Of a stretch of DNA of 64,000 nucleotides, positions 33,477 through 42,373 are shown in pieces; position 1 is the first letter of the stretch; each line of letters begins with the position of its first letter. The notes under the pieces were generated by a model that saw only the letters and a program-made list of their open reading frames with translations, was not told the origin of the DNA and searched no databases. A program made the position numbers and the translations under genes. The stretch is from Streptomyces sp. NL15-2K (GTDB taxonomy: Bacteria > Actinomycetota > Actinomycetes > Streptomycetales > Streptomycetaceae). The stretch is taken from positions 9,051,001 through 9,115,000 of the forward strand of contig NZ_CP130630.1 in NCBI RefSeq assembly GCF_030551255.1, given 5' to 3'.

Positions 33477-34766
33477 CTATCCCAGTGATCTGTCGATCGA
33501 GCCCAGCGGCAGCGCGAACAGCGTCTGCCCCGACTGGGACCAGACCTCGCCGGTCGCCTCCCAGTAGGACAGGGACTCCGTCCGCGCGCTCCAGCAGCGG
33601 TTGGTCTCATCGGTACCGCACTCGGTGGCCCGCCCGCCGTCCCCGTCCGGGCGCCACAGCGTGCCCCGCCCGTCCGGTTCGGCCGCGGCCCGGCTCACGT
33701 ACCACCGGGAGTCGTACGACAGCACGCCCCCGCTGCCGGCCGCCTTCGTCTCGTACGCCTCCACGGCCTTCGCCTGCCCGGCCGCGTCCGTGGCCAGCAG
33801 CCCGCCGCGGTCCGGCTCCGAGCTGAAGGAGTAACGCCACAGGCGGGCGGCCCGGTCGCCGCCCTCGGGCGTCCGCTCGCTCGCGACCAGGCTGTCCGGC
33901 GCCGTGCTGCGGTCGAGGGCGATGCTCGCGGGGCGTACGGCGGCACCACCGCCGGTCAGCCGGTACGAGCCGACGGCGGGCAGCACGTACCGGGAGCCGT
34001 GCGCCGACCAGCCGCCGCGCACCCGGCCGACGGCGTCGCCGACGACGGTGGCGCGCTGGACGCGGTTCATGTCGTACACGTACAGCGCGTCCCCGTCGCC
34101 GTCGTCGGTGGTGACCAGCAGCTTGTCCTGGTACCAGACCATGCCGGTCAGCCGGGAGGCGAGCCCCCGGTAGTCGCGGCCGCCGTCCACCGGCACGACG
34201 AGGAGCACCCAGCTGTAGCCGAGGCGGTCCGGGTCGTTAGCGTCGACGAAGGCGACGCGGGCCAGGCCGCGGCCGGTCGTGTCCGTGTCCTGGGTCCAGC
34301 CGGAGAGGATCACGCGGTTGGCGCCCCAGACGCCGTCGTCGTCGGCGTCCCCGGAGGTGGTGACCGCGCCGGGCCGCCAGGACCGGGTGTCGGCCGTGTC
34401 CCAGCAGTAGGCGCGGGTGGCGGCGGGCTCGACGGGCAGCGCCTCCCGCTCGGCGGTCGTGCAGCCGGACGCGTCGCGCAGGGTGTGGTCGGCGCCGGCG
34501 AGGACCGCGCCGACCCCGACGGGTCGGCCCATCGAGGAGGCGAGCCGGTCCAGCGTGCGCCGCGGCACCTGGTGCTCCGTCAGCCGCAGCGCGTCGGTCC
34601 CGGCGGACGCGGCGAGGGGCTTGAGTTTCCCGGGGGCGTCCCCGTCCGTGGCCTGGGAGGCGCTGATCATGGTGGCGGCGGCGGTCAGCGCGAGGGCGGT
34701 CCCGGCCAGGAACGCGCGCAGCGCTTGGCCCCGCTTGCGCCGACGGTGTCTGCCACGATGTTTCAT
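33477..34766 (-). CDS. Secreted protein of unknown function, possible beta-propeller
   Basis: 429 aa. A basic start (MKHRGRHRRRKRGQALRAF) and hydrophobic core (LAGTALALTAAAT) end near ASQA, a classical Sec signal. The mature protein is rich in repeated Trp/Tyr strands (GMVWYQDKLLVTTDDGDGDALYVYDMNR, GGWSAHGSRYVLPAVGSYRL, LWRYSFSSEPDRGGLL), suggesting a propeller. Two cysteine pairs (GCTTAE/AYCWD; ECGTDE/RCWSAR) could form disulfides. The ribosome-binding site GGGAGGA supports ATG 34766. No family is recognised. Confidence 0.7.
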   Translation of the reverse strand: MKHRGRHRRRKRGQALRAFLAGTALALTAAATMISASQATDGDAPGKLKPLAASAGTDALRLTEHQVPRRTLDRLASSMGRPVGVGAVLAGADHTLRDASGCTTAEREALPVEPAATRAYCWDTADTRSWRPGAVTTSGDADDDGVWGANRVILSGWTQDTDTTGRGLARVAFVDANDPDRLGYSWVLLVVPVDGGRDYRGLASRLTGMVWYQDKLLVTTDDGDGDALYVYDMNRVQRATVVGDAVGRVRGGWSAHGSRYVLPAVGSYRLTGGGAAVRPASIALDRSTAPDSLVASERTPEGGDRAARLWRYSFSSEPDRGGLLATDAAGQAKAVEAYETKAAGSGGVLSYDSRWYVSRAAAEPDGRGTLWRPDGDGGRATECGTDETNRCWSARTESLSYWEATGEVWSQSGQTLFALPLGSIDRSLG

Positions 34767-35150
34767 TGCATCCTCCCGAGGCGGGCCAACTGCGCCTGAT
34801 GATCCGTACGTTGACCGAGGAGCAGATGGGGTGGCCCGTACAGGGATGCTACGGCAGTCGGGCGCCGTCGGGGACGAAGACCTTGCAATTATGCGGAAGA
34901 TGCACCCTGAGATCGTTCAAATCGCCTCAACCCACCACGCCACGCCCCGGACGGAGGCATACAGCCGGAGGGACGCAATCCGCCCACAGACCCCGCCAAG
35001 TTGCAACCCCCTGCGACCCTGGTGGACCGCCCGGCCGTGTTTGAAACTTGAGCGACGCCGCCGCGCGCGGCGTCCGCGGCTCGAAGGGGCCCAAGGGCGG
35101 GGGTGGTGCCGTGTCGGCGCAGCACCACCTCCGCCGCGCGCGTGCGCGGG
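34767..35150. terminator. Intergenic region ending in two hairpins downstream of the acyl-CoA dehydrogenase gene
   Basis: No gene is supported in this 384-bp gap. Near the acyl-CoA dehydrogenase stop are GGTGGTGC/GCACCACC (35102-35109 with 35122-35129) and GACGCCG/CGGCGTC (35055-35061 with 35069-35075), together a plausible terminator for the minus strand. The left part should contain the promoter for the secreted-protein gene, which was not resolved. Confidence 0.45.
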
Positions 35151-36785
35151 TCAGGCCACCGGCCGGGCCCGCTCCACCACCGACGCCAGGTCCAGGCTGT
35201 GCGGCAGCGTCCCGAAGGCCGCGCCCCCGTCGCCGCCCAGGCGCGCGGCGCAGAACGCGTCGGCGACCTCCGGCGGGGCGTACCGCACGAGCAGCGACCC
35301 CTGGAGCACCAGCGCCAGCCGCTCGGCCAGTCGCCGCGCCCGGCCCTCGATGCCCTCCAGGTCGGCGAGTTCGGTCAGCAGGTCCTTGATCGCCCCGTCC
35401 AGACGGTGGTCGGCACCGCGGGCCTTTCCGACCTCCTGCAGATAGGCGTTCAAAGCCTGCGGTTCGCGCTGCAACGCGCGCAGCACGTCGAGGGCCTGGA
35501 CGTTGCCGGCGCCCTCCCAGATCGAGTTCAGCGGCGACTCGCGCACCAGCCGGGGCAGCCCGGACTCCTCGACGTACCCGTTGCCGCCCAGGCACTCCGC
35601 GGCCTCGACCGCCACCGGCGCACACCGCTTGGTCACCCAGTACTTCGCGGCCGGTACGGCGATCCGCAGCAGCGCCCGCTCCTGCTCGCCGCCGTCGTCG
35701 TAGGCCGCGGCGAGCCGGAGCGCGAGCGTGGTCGCCGCCTCCGACTCCAGGGCCAGATCGGCCAGGACGTTGCGCATCAGCGGCTTGTCGACCAGCTTGC
35801 CGCCGAACACCTCGCGGTAGGAGCAGTGGTGGATCGCCTGCGCGACGGCCTGCCGCATCAGCCCGGCCGAACCGAGCACGCAGTCGAGCCGGGTCGCCGC
35901 CACCATCTCGATGATGGTGCGCACCCCACGCCCCTCCTCGCCGACCCGGCGGGCCCAGGTCCCGTCGAACTCGACCTCGCTGGAGGCGTTGGACCGGTTG
36001 CCCAGCTTGTCCTTCAGCCGCTGGATCATGAAGACGTTGCGGGTGCCGTCCTCCAGCACGCGCGGCACCAGGAAGCAGGTCAGCCCTTCCGGAGCCTGGG
36101 CGAGGACCAGGAACCCGTCCGACATGGGTGCCGAGCAGAACCACTTGTGCCCGGTCAGCGCGTACGTCCCGTCCTCGGCGAGCGGCGTGGCGGCCGTCGT
36201 GTTGGCGCGTACGTCGCTGCCGCCCTGCTTCTCCGTCATGCCCATCCCGAACAGCGCCCCGGCCTTGAGGCGCGCGGGCCGCAGCTCACGGTCGTAGACC
36301 GTGGACGTCAGCCGGGGCTCCCACTCGGCGGCGAGCCCGGGGTCGGCCCGCAGGGCGGGTACCGCCGCGTGGGTCATCGACAGGGGACAGCAGTTGCCCG
36401 CGTCGACCTGCGTCCACACCAGGAACCCGGCCGCCCGCCGCACATGCCCGCCGGGCCGCACCCAGGCCGCGGTCAGCCCCGCCGAGACGCCCTTGCCGAG
36501 CAGCCGGTGCCAGGAGGGATGGAAGTCGACCTCGTCGATCCGGTGGCCGTACCGGTCGTGCGTGCGCGGTTCCGGCGGATGCTCGTTCGCCTGCGCCCCC
36601 CACTCCTGGACCTGCGCGGAGCCCGAGGCCCGGCCGAGCGCCGCGAGCTCGTCGCGCGCCTCGTCGAGCAGCTCCGGATCGAGGTGCCGCTCCACCGCCG
36701 CGGTCAGGGCATGGTCGGCGGTGAAGACGTCGTACCCGACCAGCGGCGGAGGCTGATTGGTCACGCTGTGGGTGCTGCCTGCCAT
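35151..36785 (-). CDS. AidB-type acyl-CoA dehydrogenase
   Basis: 544 aa, longer than ordinary acyl-CoA dehydrogenases and of AidB size. Characteristic segments are FGMGMTEKQGGSDVRANTTAA, YALTGHKWFCSAPMSDGFLVLAQA, AKYWVTKRCAPVAVEAAECLGGNGYVEESGLPRL and NSIWEGAGNVQALDVLRAL. It binds FAD. AidB homologues have weak dehydrogenase activity and a role in alkylation stress. ATG 36785 is 7 nt after TAGGTT (36793-36798, minus strand), so it is leaderless and independent of the biosynthetic genes upstream, despite an open frame that runs on much further. Confidence 0.92.
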   Translation of the reverse strand: MAGSTHSVTNQPPPLVGYDVFTADHALTAAVERHLDPELLDEARDELAALGRASGSAQVQEWGAQANEHPPEPRTHDRYGHRIDEVDFHPSWHRLLGKGVSAGLTAAWVRPGGHVRRAAGFLVWTQVDAGNCCPLSMTHAAVPALRADPGLAAEWEPRLTSTVYDRELRPARLKAGALFGMGMTEKQGGSDVRANTTAATPLAEDGTYALTGHKWFCSAPMSDGFLVLAQAPEGLTCFLVPRVLEDGTRNVFMIQRLKDKLGNRSNASSEVEFDGTWARRVGEEGRGVRTIIEMVAATRLDCVLGSAGLMRQAVAQAIHHCSYREVFGGKLVDKPLMRNVLADLALESEAATTLALRLAAAYDDGGEQERALLRIAVPAAKYWVTKRCAPVAVEAAECLGGNGYVEESGLPRLVRESPLNSIWEGAGNVQALDVLRALQREPQALNAYLQEVGKARGADHRLDGAIKDLLTELADLEGIEGRARRLAERLALVLQGSLLVRYAPPEVADAFCAARLGGDGGAAFGTLPHSLDLASVVERARPVA

Positions 36786-36847
36786 GTCTGCGAACCTACC
36801 CAACGCGGCGGAGGTCACCACCATGACACGTAAGCCACCCCTGCCGC

Positions 36848-37822
36848 TCAGGCCAGGCCCGCCAGGGCCGCCGGCGCCTCCGGCTCGGTGAGGTCGGCCG
36901 GCCAGCCCTCCCGGTACACCGTGTCGAGGTAGCGATCGCCCAGGTCCGGGGCGATCGCCACCGCCGTGAGGTGCCGTCGGCCGGAGTGCCGGGCCAGCCA
37001 CTGATCCGCCCCGCTGACCACCGTTCCGGTGGAGCCGCCGAACAGGAAGCCCCGCCCCGCCAGCCGGCGGCACACGCGGAGGGCGTCCGGCTCCTCGACG
37101 CGGACCACGTCGTCCACGTACGACTCGTCCAGCAGCGGCGGCGGCACGCTCGTGCCCAGGCCGGGGATCATCCGGCGGCCCGGGGCCCCGCCGAAGCTCA
37201 CCGAGCCGACGCTGTCGACGGCGACCACCCGCACCCGGCGCCGCCACTGCCAGAACCAGCGGGCGCAGCCCATCAGGGTCCCGGTCGTGCCCGCCCCGAC
37301 GAACAGGACGTCCAGGTCCGGGAAGCGGCGGGCGATGGCGGGCGCGGTCGTGCGGTAGTGCGCCCGCCAGTTCCCGGCGTTCGTGTACTGGTTGAGCCAC
37401 ACGTACCGCTCGTCGGCGGCGCACAGCGCGCTCACGTAGGCCAGCCGGGCGCCCAGGAACCCCCCGTGCGCGTCCGGCTCGTCGATGACGTGGACGTGGC
37501 TGCCGAGCGCCTCCATCAGCCGGATCGTCGGCAGATTGCAGCGCGCGTCGGTCACGCACAGGAACCGGTGCCCCCGGCTCGCCGCGATCACGCTCAGTGC
37601 CACGCCCAGATTCCCGGACGAGGACTCGATCAGCACCGAGCCCGGCCGCAGCAGGCCGTCGCGTTCGGCGGCCGCCACCATCTCGGCGGCGGCCTTCAGC
37701 TTGACCGACCCGGCGAAGTTGAACCCCTCGCACTTCAGGTACAGCGGCAGCCCCAGCGCGGCCCGCAGGTCGACGTAGAGCTCCTCCTCGTTGAACTGCG
37801 CGGGATCGGATATCACGGGCAT
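36848..37822 (-). CDS. sbnA: SbnA-type PLP synthase of 2,3-diaminopropionate biosynthesis
   Basis: 324 aa from ATG 37822 (AGGGGGAG ribosome-binding site); GTG 37846 is an alternative. It has the fold of cysteine synthase: PLYLKCEGFNFAGSVKLKAAAEM (PLP lysine in GSVKLK), the ESSSGNLGVALSVIAASRG phosphate loop, FVGAGTTGTLMGCARW and GGSTGTVVSG. SbnA joins O-phosphoserine and glutamate to N-(2-amino-2-carboxyethyl)glutamate. Pairing with SbnB next door supports this rather than ordinary cysteine synthesis. Confidence 0.85.
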   Translation of the reverse strand: MPVISDPAQFNEEELYVDLRAALGLPLYLKCEGFNFAGSVKLKAAAEMVAAAERDGLLRPGSVLIESSSGNLGVALSVIAASRGHRFLCVTDARCNLPTIRLMEALGSHVHVIDEPDAHGGFLGARLAYVSALCAADERYVWLNQYTNAGNWRAHYRTTAPAIARRFPDLDVLFVGAGTTGTLMGCARWFWQWRRRVRVVAVDSVGSVSFGGAPGRRMIPGLGTSVPPPLLDESYVDDVVRVEEPDALRVCRRLAGRGFLFGGSTGTVVSGADQWLARHSGRRHLTAVAIAPDLGDRYLDTVYREGWPADLTEPEAPAALAGLA

Positions 37823-37858
37823 GGTCTCCCCCTCTTCGTGCGCCACCGTGCTCGCCGG

Positions 37859-38890
37859 TCAGCCGTACCGGCGCAGCTCGTGGAAGAACCCGTCGACGAC
37901 GTTCAGCCCGCCCCGCCGGGCCACCTTGTCGTGGACGAACCTGCCGACCGCGAGGTCGAGCACCCCCAGCCCGAAGGGCGAGAACACCACCGTGCGGTCC
38001 GCCGGGACGCTCACCCGCCCGGTCAGTACGTCGTTCAGCGTGCCGTCGATGAACGCCCGGCTCCCGGTGAGCCGTTCGACCAGATGCGGCGAGGTCTCGG
38101 CCTTCAGACAGTGCTCGACGTCGTCGACGAAGTTGGCGGACGCGAGCAGGATCCTCGGATCGAGGTCGCGCAGCGACACGTGCAGCACCAGCGGGTGGTG
38201 CGCGAACCACGACAGTTCGCGGACGTGGGGTGCGGCGGCGATCGTCGCGAAGACCAGCAGGTCGCAGGAGCGGATGAGGGATTCGGCCGTGGAGTGCACG
38301 GTGATACGGCCCTTGGCGCCCGACCGTTCCAGATAGCCCCGGAACCCCGCCGCGCTGTCGGCGGCCAGGTCGTACACCCCCGTCTCCTCGAACTCCCAGC
38401 CGGTGGCGGTGAGATGGGTGTGGATGTAGCGGGCGATCAGACCGGTTCCGATGAAACCGACCCGCCGCGGCCGGATGCGCCCCGCGCTGAGCCGGTCGGC
38501 CGCCAGCGCCGCCGAGGACGCCGTACGGGTGGCGCTGATGACCGAACTCTCCAGACAGGCGTACGGATAGCCGGTGTCGGGGTCGTTGAGGATCAGCACG
38601 GCCGACGCCCGCGGCAGCCCCGACCGCGTGTTCTCCGGAAAGCTGGAGATCCACTTCAGGCCGTCCACCCGCAGCGGTCCGCCGAGCGACGCGGGCAGCG
38701 CGATGATCCGGGAGGACGGGCGGTCCGGGAAGCGCAGGAAGTACGACGGCGGGTTCACCGAGTCGCCGGCGCCGTGCAGCCGGTACACGGTCTCGACGAG
38801 CTCGGCGATCTCTGACTCCCGCCCCTGAAGGGCCTGTTGCACCTGTTCGCCGGAGATCACGGCGAACGGCGGGGCCCCGACGGCGCTCAT
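37859..38890 (-). CDS. sbnB: SbnB-type dehydrogenase of 2,3-diaminopropionate biosynthesis
   Basis: 343 aa, ornithine-cyclodeaminase/mu-crystallin family. NPPSYFLRFPDRPSSRIIALPA and LKWISSFPENTRSGLPRASAVLILND lie in the substrate domain. The NAD-binding Rossmann motif is VGFIGTGLIARYI, and a later segment reads NFVDDVEHCLKAETSPHL. SbnB oxidatively splits the SbnA product to L-2,3-diaminopropionate plus 2-oxoglutarate. ATGA overlap with the dioxygenase gene shows coupling. Confidence 0.87.
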   Translation of the reverse strand: MSAVGAPPFAVISGEQVQQALQGRESEIAELVETVYRLHGAGDSVNPPSYFLRFPDRPSSRIIALPASLGGPLRVDGLKWISSFPENTRSGLPRASAVLILNDPDTGYPYACLESSVISATRTASSAALAADRLSAGRIRPRRVGFIGTGLIARYIHTHLTATGWEFEETGVYDLAADSAAGFRGYLERSGAKGRITVHSTAESLIRSCDLLVFATIAAAPHVRELSWFAHHPLVLHVSLRDLDPRILLASANFVDDVEHCLKAETSPHLVERLTGSRAFIDGTLNDVLTGRVSVPADRTVVFSPFGLGVLDLAVGRFVHDKVARRGGLNVVDGFFHELRRYG

Positions 38891-39882
38891 GCGGCCCTCA
38901 CCCAGCACTCGGACAGCCGCACCGGGTCGCCCAGCGCCGCCAGCACCTCGCGCGGGCCGTCGAAGGGCTCCCTGCCGTGCGCGGTACGGACGTTGTCGAC
39001 GAGCAGCAGATCGCCGGAGCGCCACGGTTCGCGCACGGTGTGGGCCTCGTAGACCTCGTTGATCGCGCGGACGACGTCCTCGCCGATCGGATCGCCGTTC
39101 CCGAACCGGGTGTTGAAGGGCAGCCCGTCGGGCCCGAACACGTCCAGCAGGTACTCGCGGACCTCGGGTTCCATCGTCCACTCGTTGAGGAAGGCGATCT
39201 GGTTGAACCAGCAGCGGCGGCCGCTCGCCGGATGGCGGACCACGGCACCGCGGTGCTGCCGGGTGCGCAGCGAGCCGTCGGGCTGCCAGGCGCAGTCGAT
39301 GGCATGCGTACGGCAGTACCGTTCGACGGCGTCGCGGTCGTCGGTGCCGAACGCCTCGGCGACCGAGGCCCCGATCTCGTCGTTGTACGTCCGCGTCAGC
39401 AGCCAGCCCTCCCGCTCGAACCGCGCGGCCAGTGCGGCCGGCAGCGCGTCGAGCACGGCCGCCGCGTCGGCCAGTCCGGTCGCGCCGCCCGAGGCGGGCG
39501 CCTCCAGGCAGGCGAACAGCAGCAGGCCGGGGAACTCCAGCGCGTAACTCAGCTCGTGGTGCTGGCACATCTGCTGGTTCGCCGGCCACTTGGTGGAGGA
39601 GTACACGCCGTCCGCGTAACGGCGCCGGGGCGCGAACGGCTCCCGGTCGGGCATCAGGCGGTCGGCCAGCCGCCGGAAGACGGCCCCCGCCGAGGCGGGG
39701 TCACTCAGGCCGAGCCCGCGGACCAGGACCGCGCCGTGCCCGGCGACGACGGCCCGCAGCGCGGCACGGTGTCCGGCCACCCAGCCCGCGGGGTCGCCAC
39801 CGGCATCGGCATGCAGAAGGGGAGGACGGCCCGGGGCCGGATCGAGATCCGGGAGCAGGGTCGGAGACGAGGACGACGACAT
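38887..39882 (-). CDS. TauD/SyrP-type Fe(II)/2-oxoglutarate dioxygenase
   Basis: 331 aa, AAAGGAAC ribosome-binding site. The iron triad is HHE in MCQHHELSYALEFP (His-x-Glu, near 113) with the distal His in NVRTAHGREPF (near 305). The Arg for 2-oxoglutarate is probably in REPFDGPREVL or after it. Close relatives hydroxylate amino acids, often on a carrier protein (SyrP-like). In this cluster the candidate substrate is diaminopropionate or the PCP-bound residue. Confidence 0.85.
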   Translation of the reverse strand: MSSSSSPTLLPDLDPAPGRPPLLHADAGGDPAGWVAGHRAALRAVVAGHGAVLVRGLGLSDPASAGAVFRRLADRLMPDREPFAPRRRYADGVYSSTKWPANQQMCQHHELSYALEFPGLLLFACLEAPASGGATGLADAAAVLDALPAALAARFEREGWLLTRTYNDEIGASVAEAFGTDDRDAVERYCRTHAIDCAWQPDGSLRTRQHRGAVVRHPASGRRCWFNQIAFLNEWTMEPEVREYLLDVFGPDGLPFNTRFGNGDPIGEDVVRAINEVYEAHTVREPWRSGDLLLVDNVRTAHGREPFDGPREVLAALGDPVRLSECWVRAA

Positions 39883-39899
39883 CTCGGTGTTCCTTTCAG

Positions 39900-39980
39900 C
39901 GGTGCACTCGGCGGTGCGGTCGGCGGTGCACTCGGCGGTGCGGTCGGACTCAGCGGTGCGGTCGGACTCAGCGGTGCGGT
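39900..39980. repeat. Short tandem repeats between the A-PCP and dioxygenase genes
   Basis: Two copies of a 24-bp unit, GGTGCACTCGGCGGTGCGGT plus CGGC, are followed by two or more copies of an 18-bp unit GGACTCAGCGGTGCGGTC, which run over the A-PCP stop codon at 39968. Repeat expansion here lengthens the spacer and could alter the last residues of the A-PCP protein. Confidence 0.6.
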
Positions 39981-42343
39981 CGAGCCGTGTCGAGCAGCCC
40001 CGCCAGGTCCGCGAGGACCGGACGGCGGGTGACGTCCTGGAGGGTGATCGCCCGGTCCAGGGCGATCACCAGCTTCACGGCGGCCAGCGAGGTGCCGCCG
40101 CGGTCGAAGAAGTGGTCGAGGCGGCCGATCCGGTCCGCGGGGATGCCGAGCACCTCGGCCCAGGCGGCCGCCATCCGCCGCTCGCCCGGCGTGGCGGGCA
40201 CGTCCTTGCCCGCGTCCAGGGCCTGTGCCGAAAGTGGCGTCGTCCGCCCGAAGGGCGGGCCGGGCGCCCCGCCGCGATGGGGGTCCCCCCGCTCGAGCGA
40301 AGCCGAGAGTGGGGGAGGCTGATGACTGCGTTGGTGCGTGCTCTCGGCGTGCCGGGCGGAAGGCCCCGTCGATGGACCGGATGTACTTGGGCTTTCGCCC
40401 GGTGCGGCGAGTGGGGGCACCTCCCACGCCCTTAAGGCAGTGGGGGAGCGTGCCGGGCGTCGCTCGGCAGGCGCCACTTTCGGCACAGGCCCTGGCTCCT
40501 CGGCGAGCGATGTGAGCGTCCTGCGGTCGGTCTTGCCGTTGGCGGTCAGTGGCAGGGCCTGACGCCAGTGGACGACCGAGGGCACCATGTACGCGGGCAG
40601 CGACGCGGCCAGCCGCTCCCGCACCACGTCCGCGCCGACCGGTTCCGGGCCGGCGCAGAACGCCACCAGCTGTGCGCCCCGGACGACGACCACCGCGCCG
40701 TCCCGGACGCCGGGGACCCGCAGCAGCGCGTTCTCGATCTCGCCGATCTCGATCCGGAAGCCCCGGATCTTCACCTGGCTGTCCCGCCGCCCGAGGAACT
40801 CCAGCTTCCCGTCGGGCAGCCAGCGCCCGTGGTCCCCGCTGCGGTACAGCCGCTCCCCGGGCCGGTACGGGTCCTCGGTGAAGGCCGCCGCGGTCCGCTC
40901 GGGATCGTTGACGTACCCACGCCCGACACAGACCCCGGAGAACACGATCTCGCCGGGCGCCCCCAGCGGTACGGGCACCAGTCGCTCGTCGACGACGTAC
41001 ACCCGCACGTTGGCGATCGGCCGCCCGAGCGGCACCCGTTCCCCGTCCGGCACCCGGTGCATCACCTCGTGGTTGGTGTCGTCGCAGGTCTCCGTCAGCC
41101 CGTACGCGTTGACGAGTGGGATCGCGGGCCGAGCGGTGAACCAGCGCTGCACCAGCTCCTTCTTCACCGCCTCCCCGGTCACGGACACACAGCGCAGGTC
41201 GGGCAGCTCGCGCGGCCGCTGGGCCAACTCGGCCATTACGGCGTCGAGATACGACGGCACGACCTGAAGCACGTTGACCCGGCCCCGCTCCACCGTGTCC
41301 ACGAACCGGGCCACGTCCAGGACCGTCTCCTGTTCCACCAGCAGGGTCCGCCCGCCGGCCAGCGGCGCCGCCAGCAGCTGCCACAGCGAGATGTCGAAGC
41401 ACTGCGGCGCGGTCTGCGCGACCACGTCCCCGGCGCCGATCCCGAGGTCGTCGAGCTTGGCGAGCACGTGGTTGAGGAAACCGGCGTGCTCGCACATGGC
41501 GCCCTTGGGCTCGCCGGTGGAGCCGGAGGTGAAGTAGATGTAGGCGAGTCGGTCCGCCGGGACGGGGACGCCGAGATTGGTGTCCGGGTGTCCCTCGGCG
41601 TAGGCCGCGTCCACGAACAGGGCCGTCCGGTTCGGTGCCGGCGACCGCAGCGCGGCGGCACTGCCGCGCTCGGTCAGGACCAGCTCGCAGCCCGCCCGGT
41701 CCAGCGTCGCCGCGATGCGCCCGGCCGGGAAGTGCGGCTCGACCGGCAGATACACGCCGCCCGCCTTGAGCACGGCCAGCACGGCCGCCATCCAGTCCAG
41801 GTTCCGTTCCATCACCACGGCGACGACACCCTCGCGACGCAGCCCGCGGGCCAGCAGGGCCCGCCCCAACTGGTTGGCCCGGGCATTGAGTTCGCCGTAC
41901 GTCCACTGCCGCTCACCCTGTACGGCGGCCACGGCATCCGGATCGGCCGCCGCCCGCCCCTCGAACAACTCATGGACCCGGCGGTCGGGCAGTTCGCGGC
42001 GCGGTCCGGCCAACTCGTCGACCTGGAACCGCAGTTCAGCCTCGGACAGCAGACTCCGCCGCTCCGGGTCGGCGAGGGCGGTCAGGTGGTACCCCGCGAT
42101 GCGGGCGGCGGCCTCGGCGTCCAGGACGTCGGTGCGGTACCGCAGACGCAGGGTGCCGTCCGTGACGTACGCGTCCAGCCCGGTGTCCTCGGCCGGTACG
42201 TCCTCGCCGGACAGCGCGGCGAGGACCTTGGTGTGAGCGGCCGCCAGGGCGGCGGGCCCCGCCTCCACACCCTCCGGCAGCGGCACCTTGTACTCCGCCG
42301 CACCCGGCACCGGATCAAGCGTCCAGCGCGGAATCGTCTCCAT
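39968..42343 (-). CDS. Free-standing adenylation-PCP protein (NRPS), predicted diaminopropionate-activating
   Basis: 791 aa. An N-terminal stub of about 100 residues resembles the end of a condensation-type lid. The A domain has A3 YFTSGSTGEPKG, A4 CFDISLWQLL, A5 NAYGLTETCDD, A7 YRSGDHGRWLPDG, A8 KIRGFRIEIGEIE and A10 LTANGKTDR. A PCP follows near the C-terminus (DHFFDRGGTSLAAVKLV). By hand alignment the specificity positions read D-I-W-Q-S-T-A-D-D; two acidic residues fit a basic substrate. About 93 residues between A10 and the PCP come from the inserted mobile element at 40216. It lies 30 nt after the membrane protein gene in the same operon. Confidence 0.88.
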   Translation of the reverse strand: METIPRWTLDPVPGAAEYKVPLPEGVEAGPAALAAAHTKVLAALSGEDVPAEDTGLDAYVTDGTLRLRYRTDVLDAEAAARIAGYHLTALADPERRSLLSEAELRFQVDELAGPRRELPDRRVHELFEGRAAADPDAVAAVQGERQWTYGELNARANQLGRALLARGLRREGVVAVVMERNLDWMAAVLAVLKAGGVYLPVEPHFPAGRIAATLDRAGCELVLTERGSAAALRSPAPNRTALFVDAAYAEGHPDTNLGVPVPADRLAYIYFTSGSTGEPKGAMCEHAGFLNHVLAKLDDLGIGAGDVVAQTAPQCFDISLWQLLAAPLAGGRTLLVEQETVLDVARFVDTVERGRVNVLQVVPSYLDAVMAELAQRPRELPDLRCVSVTGEAVKKELVQRWFTARPAIPLVNAYGLTETCDDTNHEVMHRVPDGERVPLGRPIANVRVYVVDERLVPVPLGAPGEIVFSGVCVGRGYVNDPERTAAAFTEDPYRPGERLYRSGDHGRWLPDGKLEFLGRRDSQVKIRGFRIEIGEIENALLRVPGVRDGAVVVVRGAQLVAFCAGPEPVGADVVRERLAASLPAYMVPSVVHWRQALPLTANGKTDRRTLTSLAEEPGPVPKVAPAERRPARSPTALRAWEVPPLAAPGESPSTSGPSTGPSARHAESTHQRSHQPPPLSASLERGDPHRGGAPGPPFGRTTPLSAQALDAGKDVPATPGERRMAAAWAEVLGIPADRIGRLDHFFDRGGTSLAAVKLVIALDRAITLQDVTRRPVLADLAGLLDTARPHR
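40216..40495. mobile_element. 280-bp MITE-like element inserted in the A-PCP gene
   Basis: Perfect 24-bp terminal inverted repeats (CCAGGGCCTGTGCCGAAAGT plus GGCG at 40216-40239, and the complement at 40472-40495) enclose a non-coding-looking interior with C/G-run dyads and a CTTAAGG segment. No transposase fits in 280 bp, so it is non-autonomous. The host reading frame passes through it without a stop and reads GPVPKVAP at one end and PLSAQAL at the other. No target-site duplication is obvious. Similar ends would be expected on an IS5-like helper element. Confidence 0.78.
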
Positions 42344-42373
42344 GACTGTGTTCCCCCTTCATGGTTTCCCCCT

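Noticed and set aside
35151..38654. Apparent 1167-residue open frame on the minus strand
   Set aside because: Only the part from 36785 encodes the acyl-CoA dehydrogenase. The upstream extension is antisense-type GC-rich open frame over sbnA and sbnB, which are clear genes in other frames.
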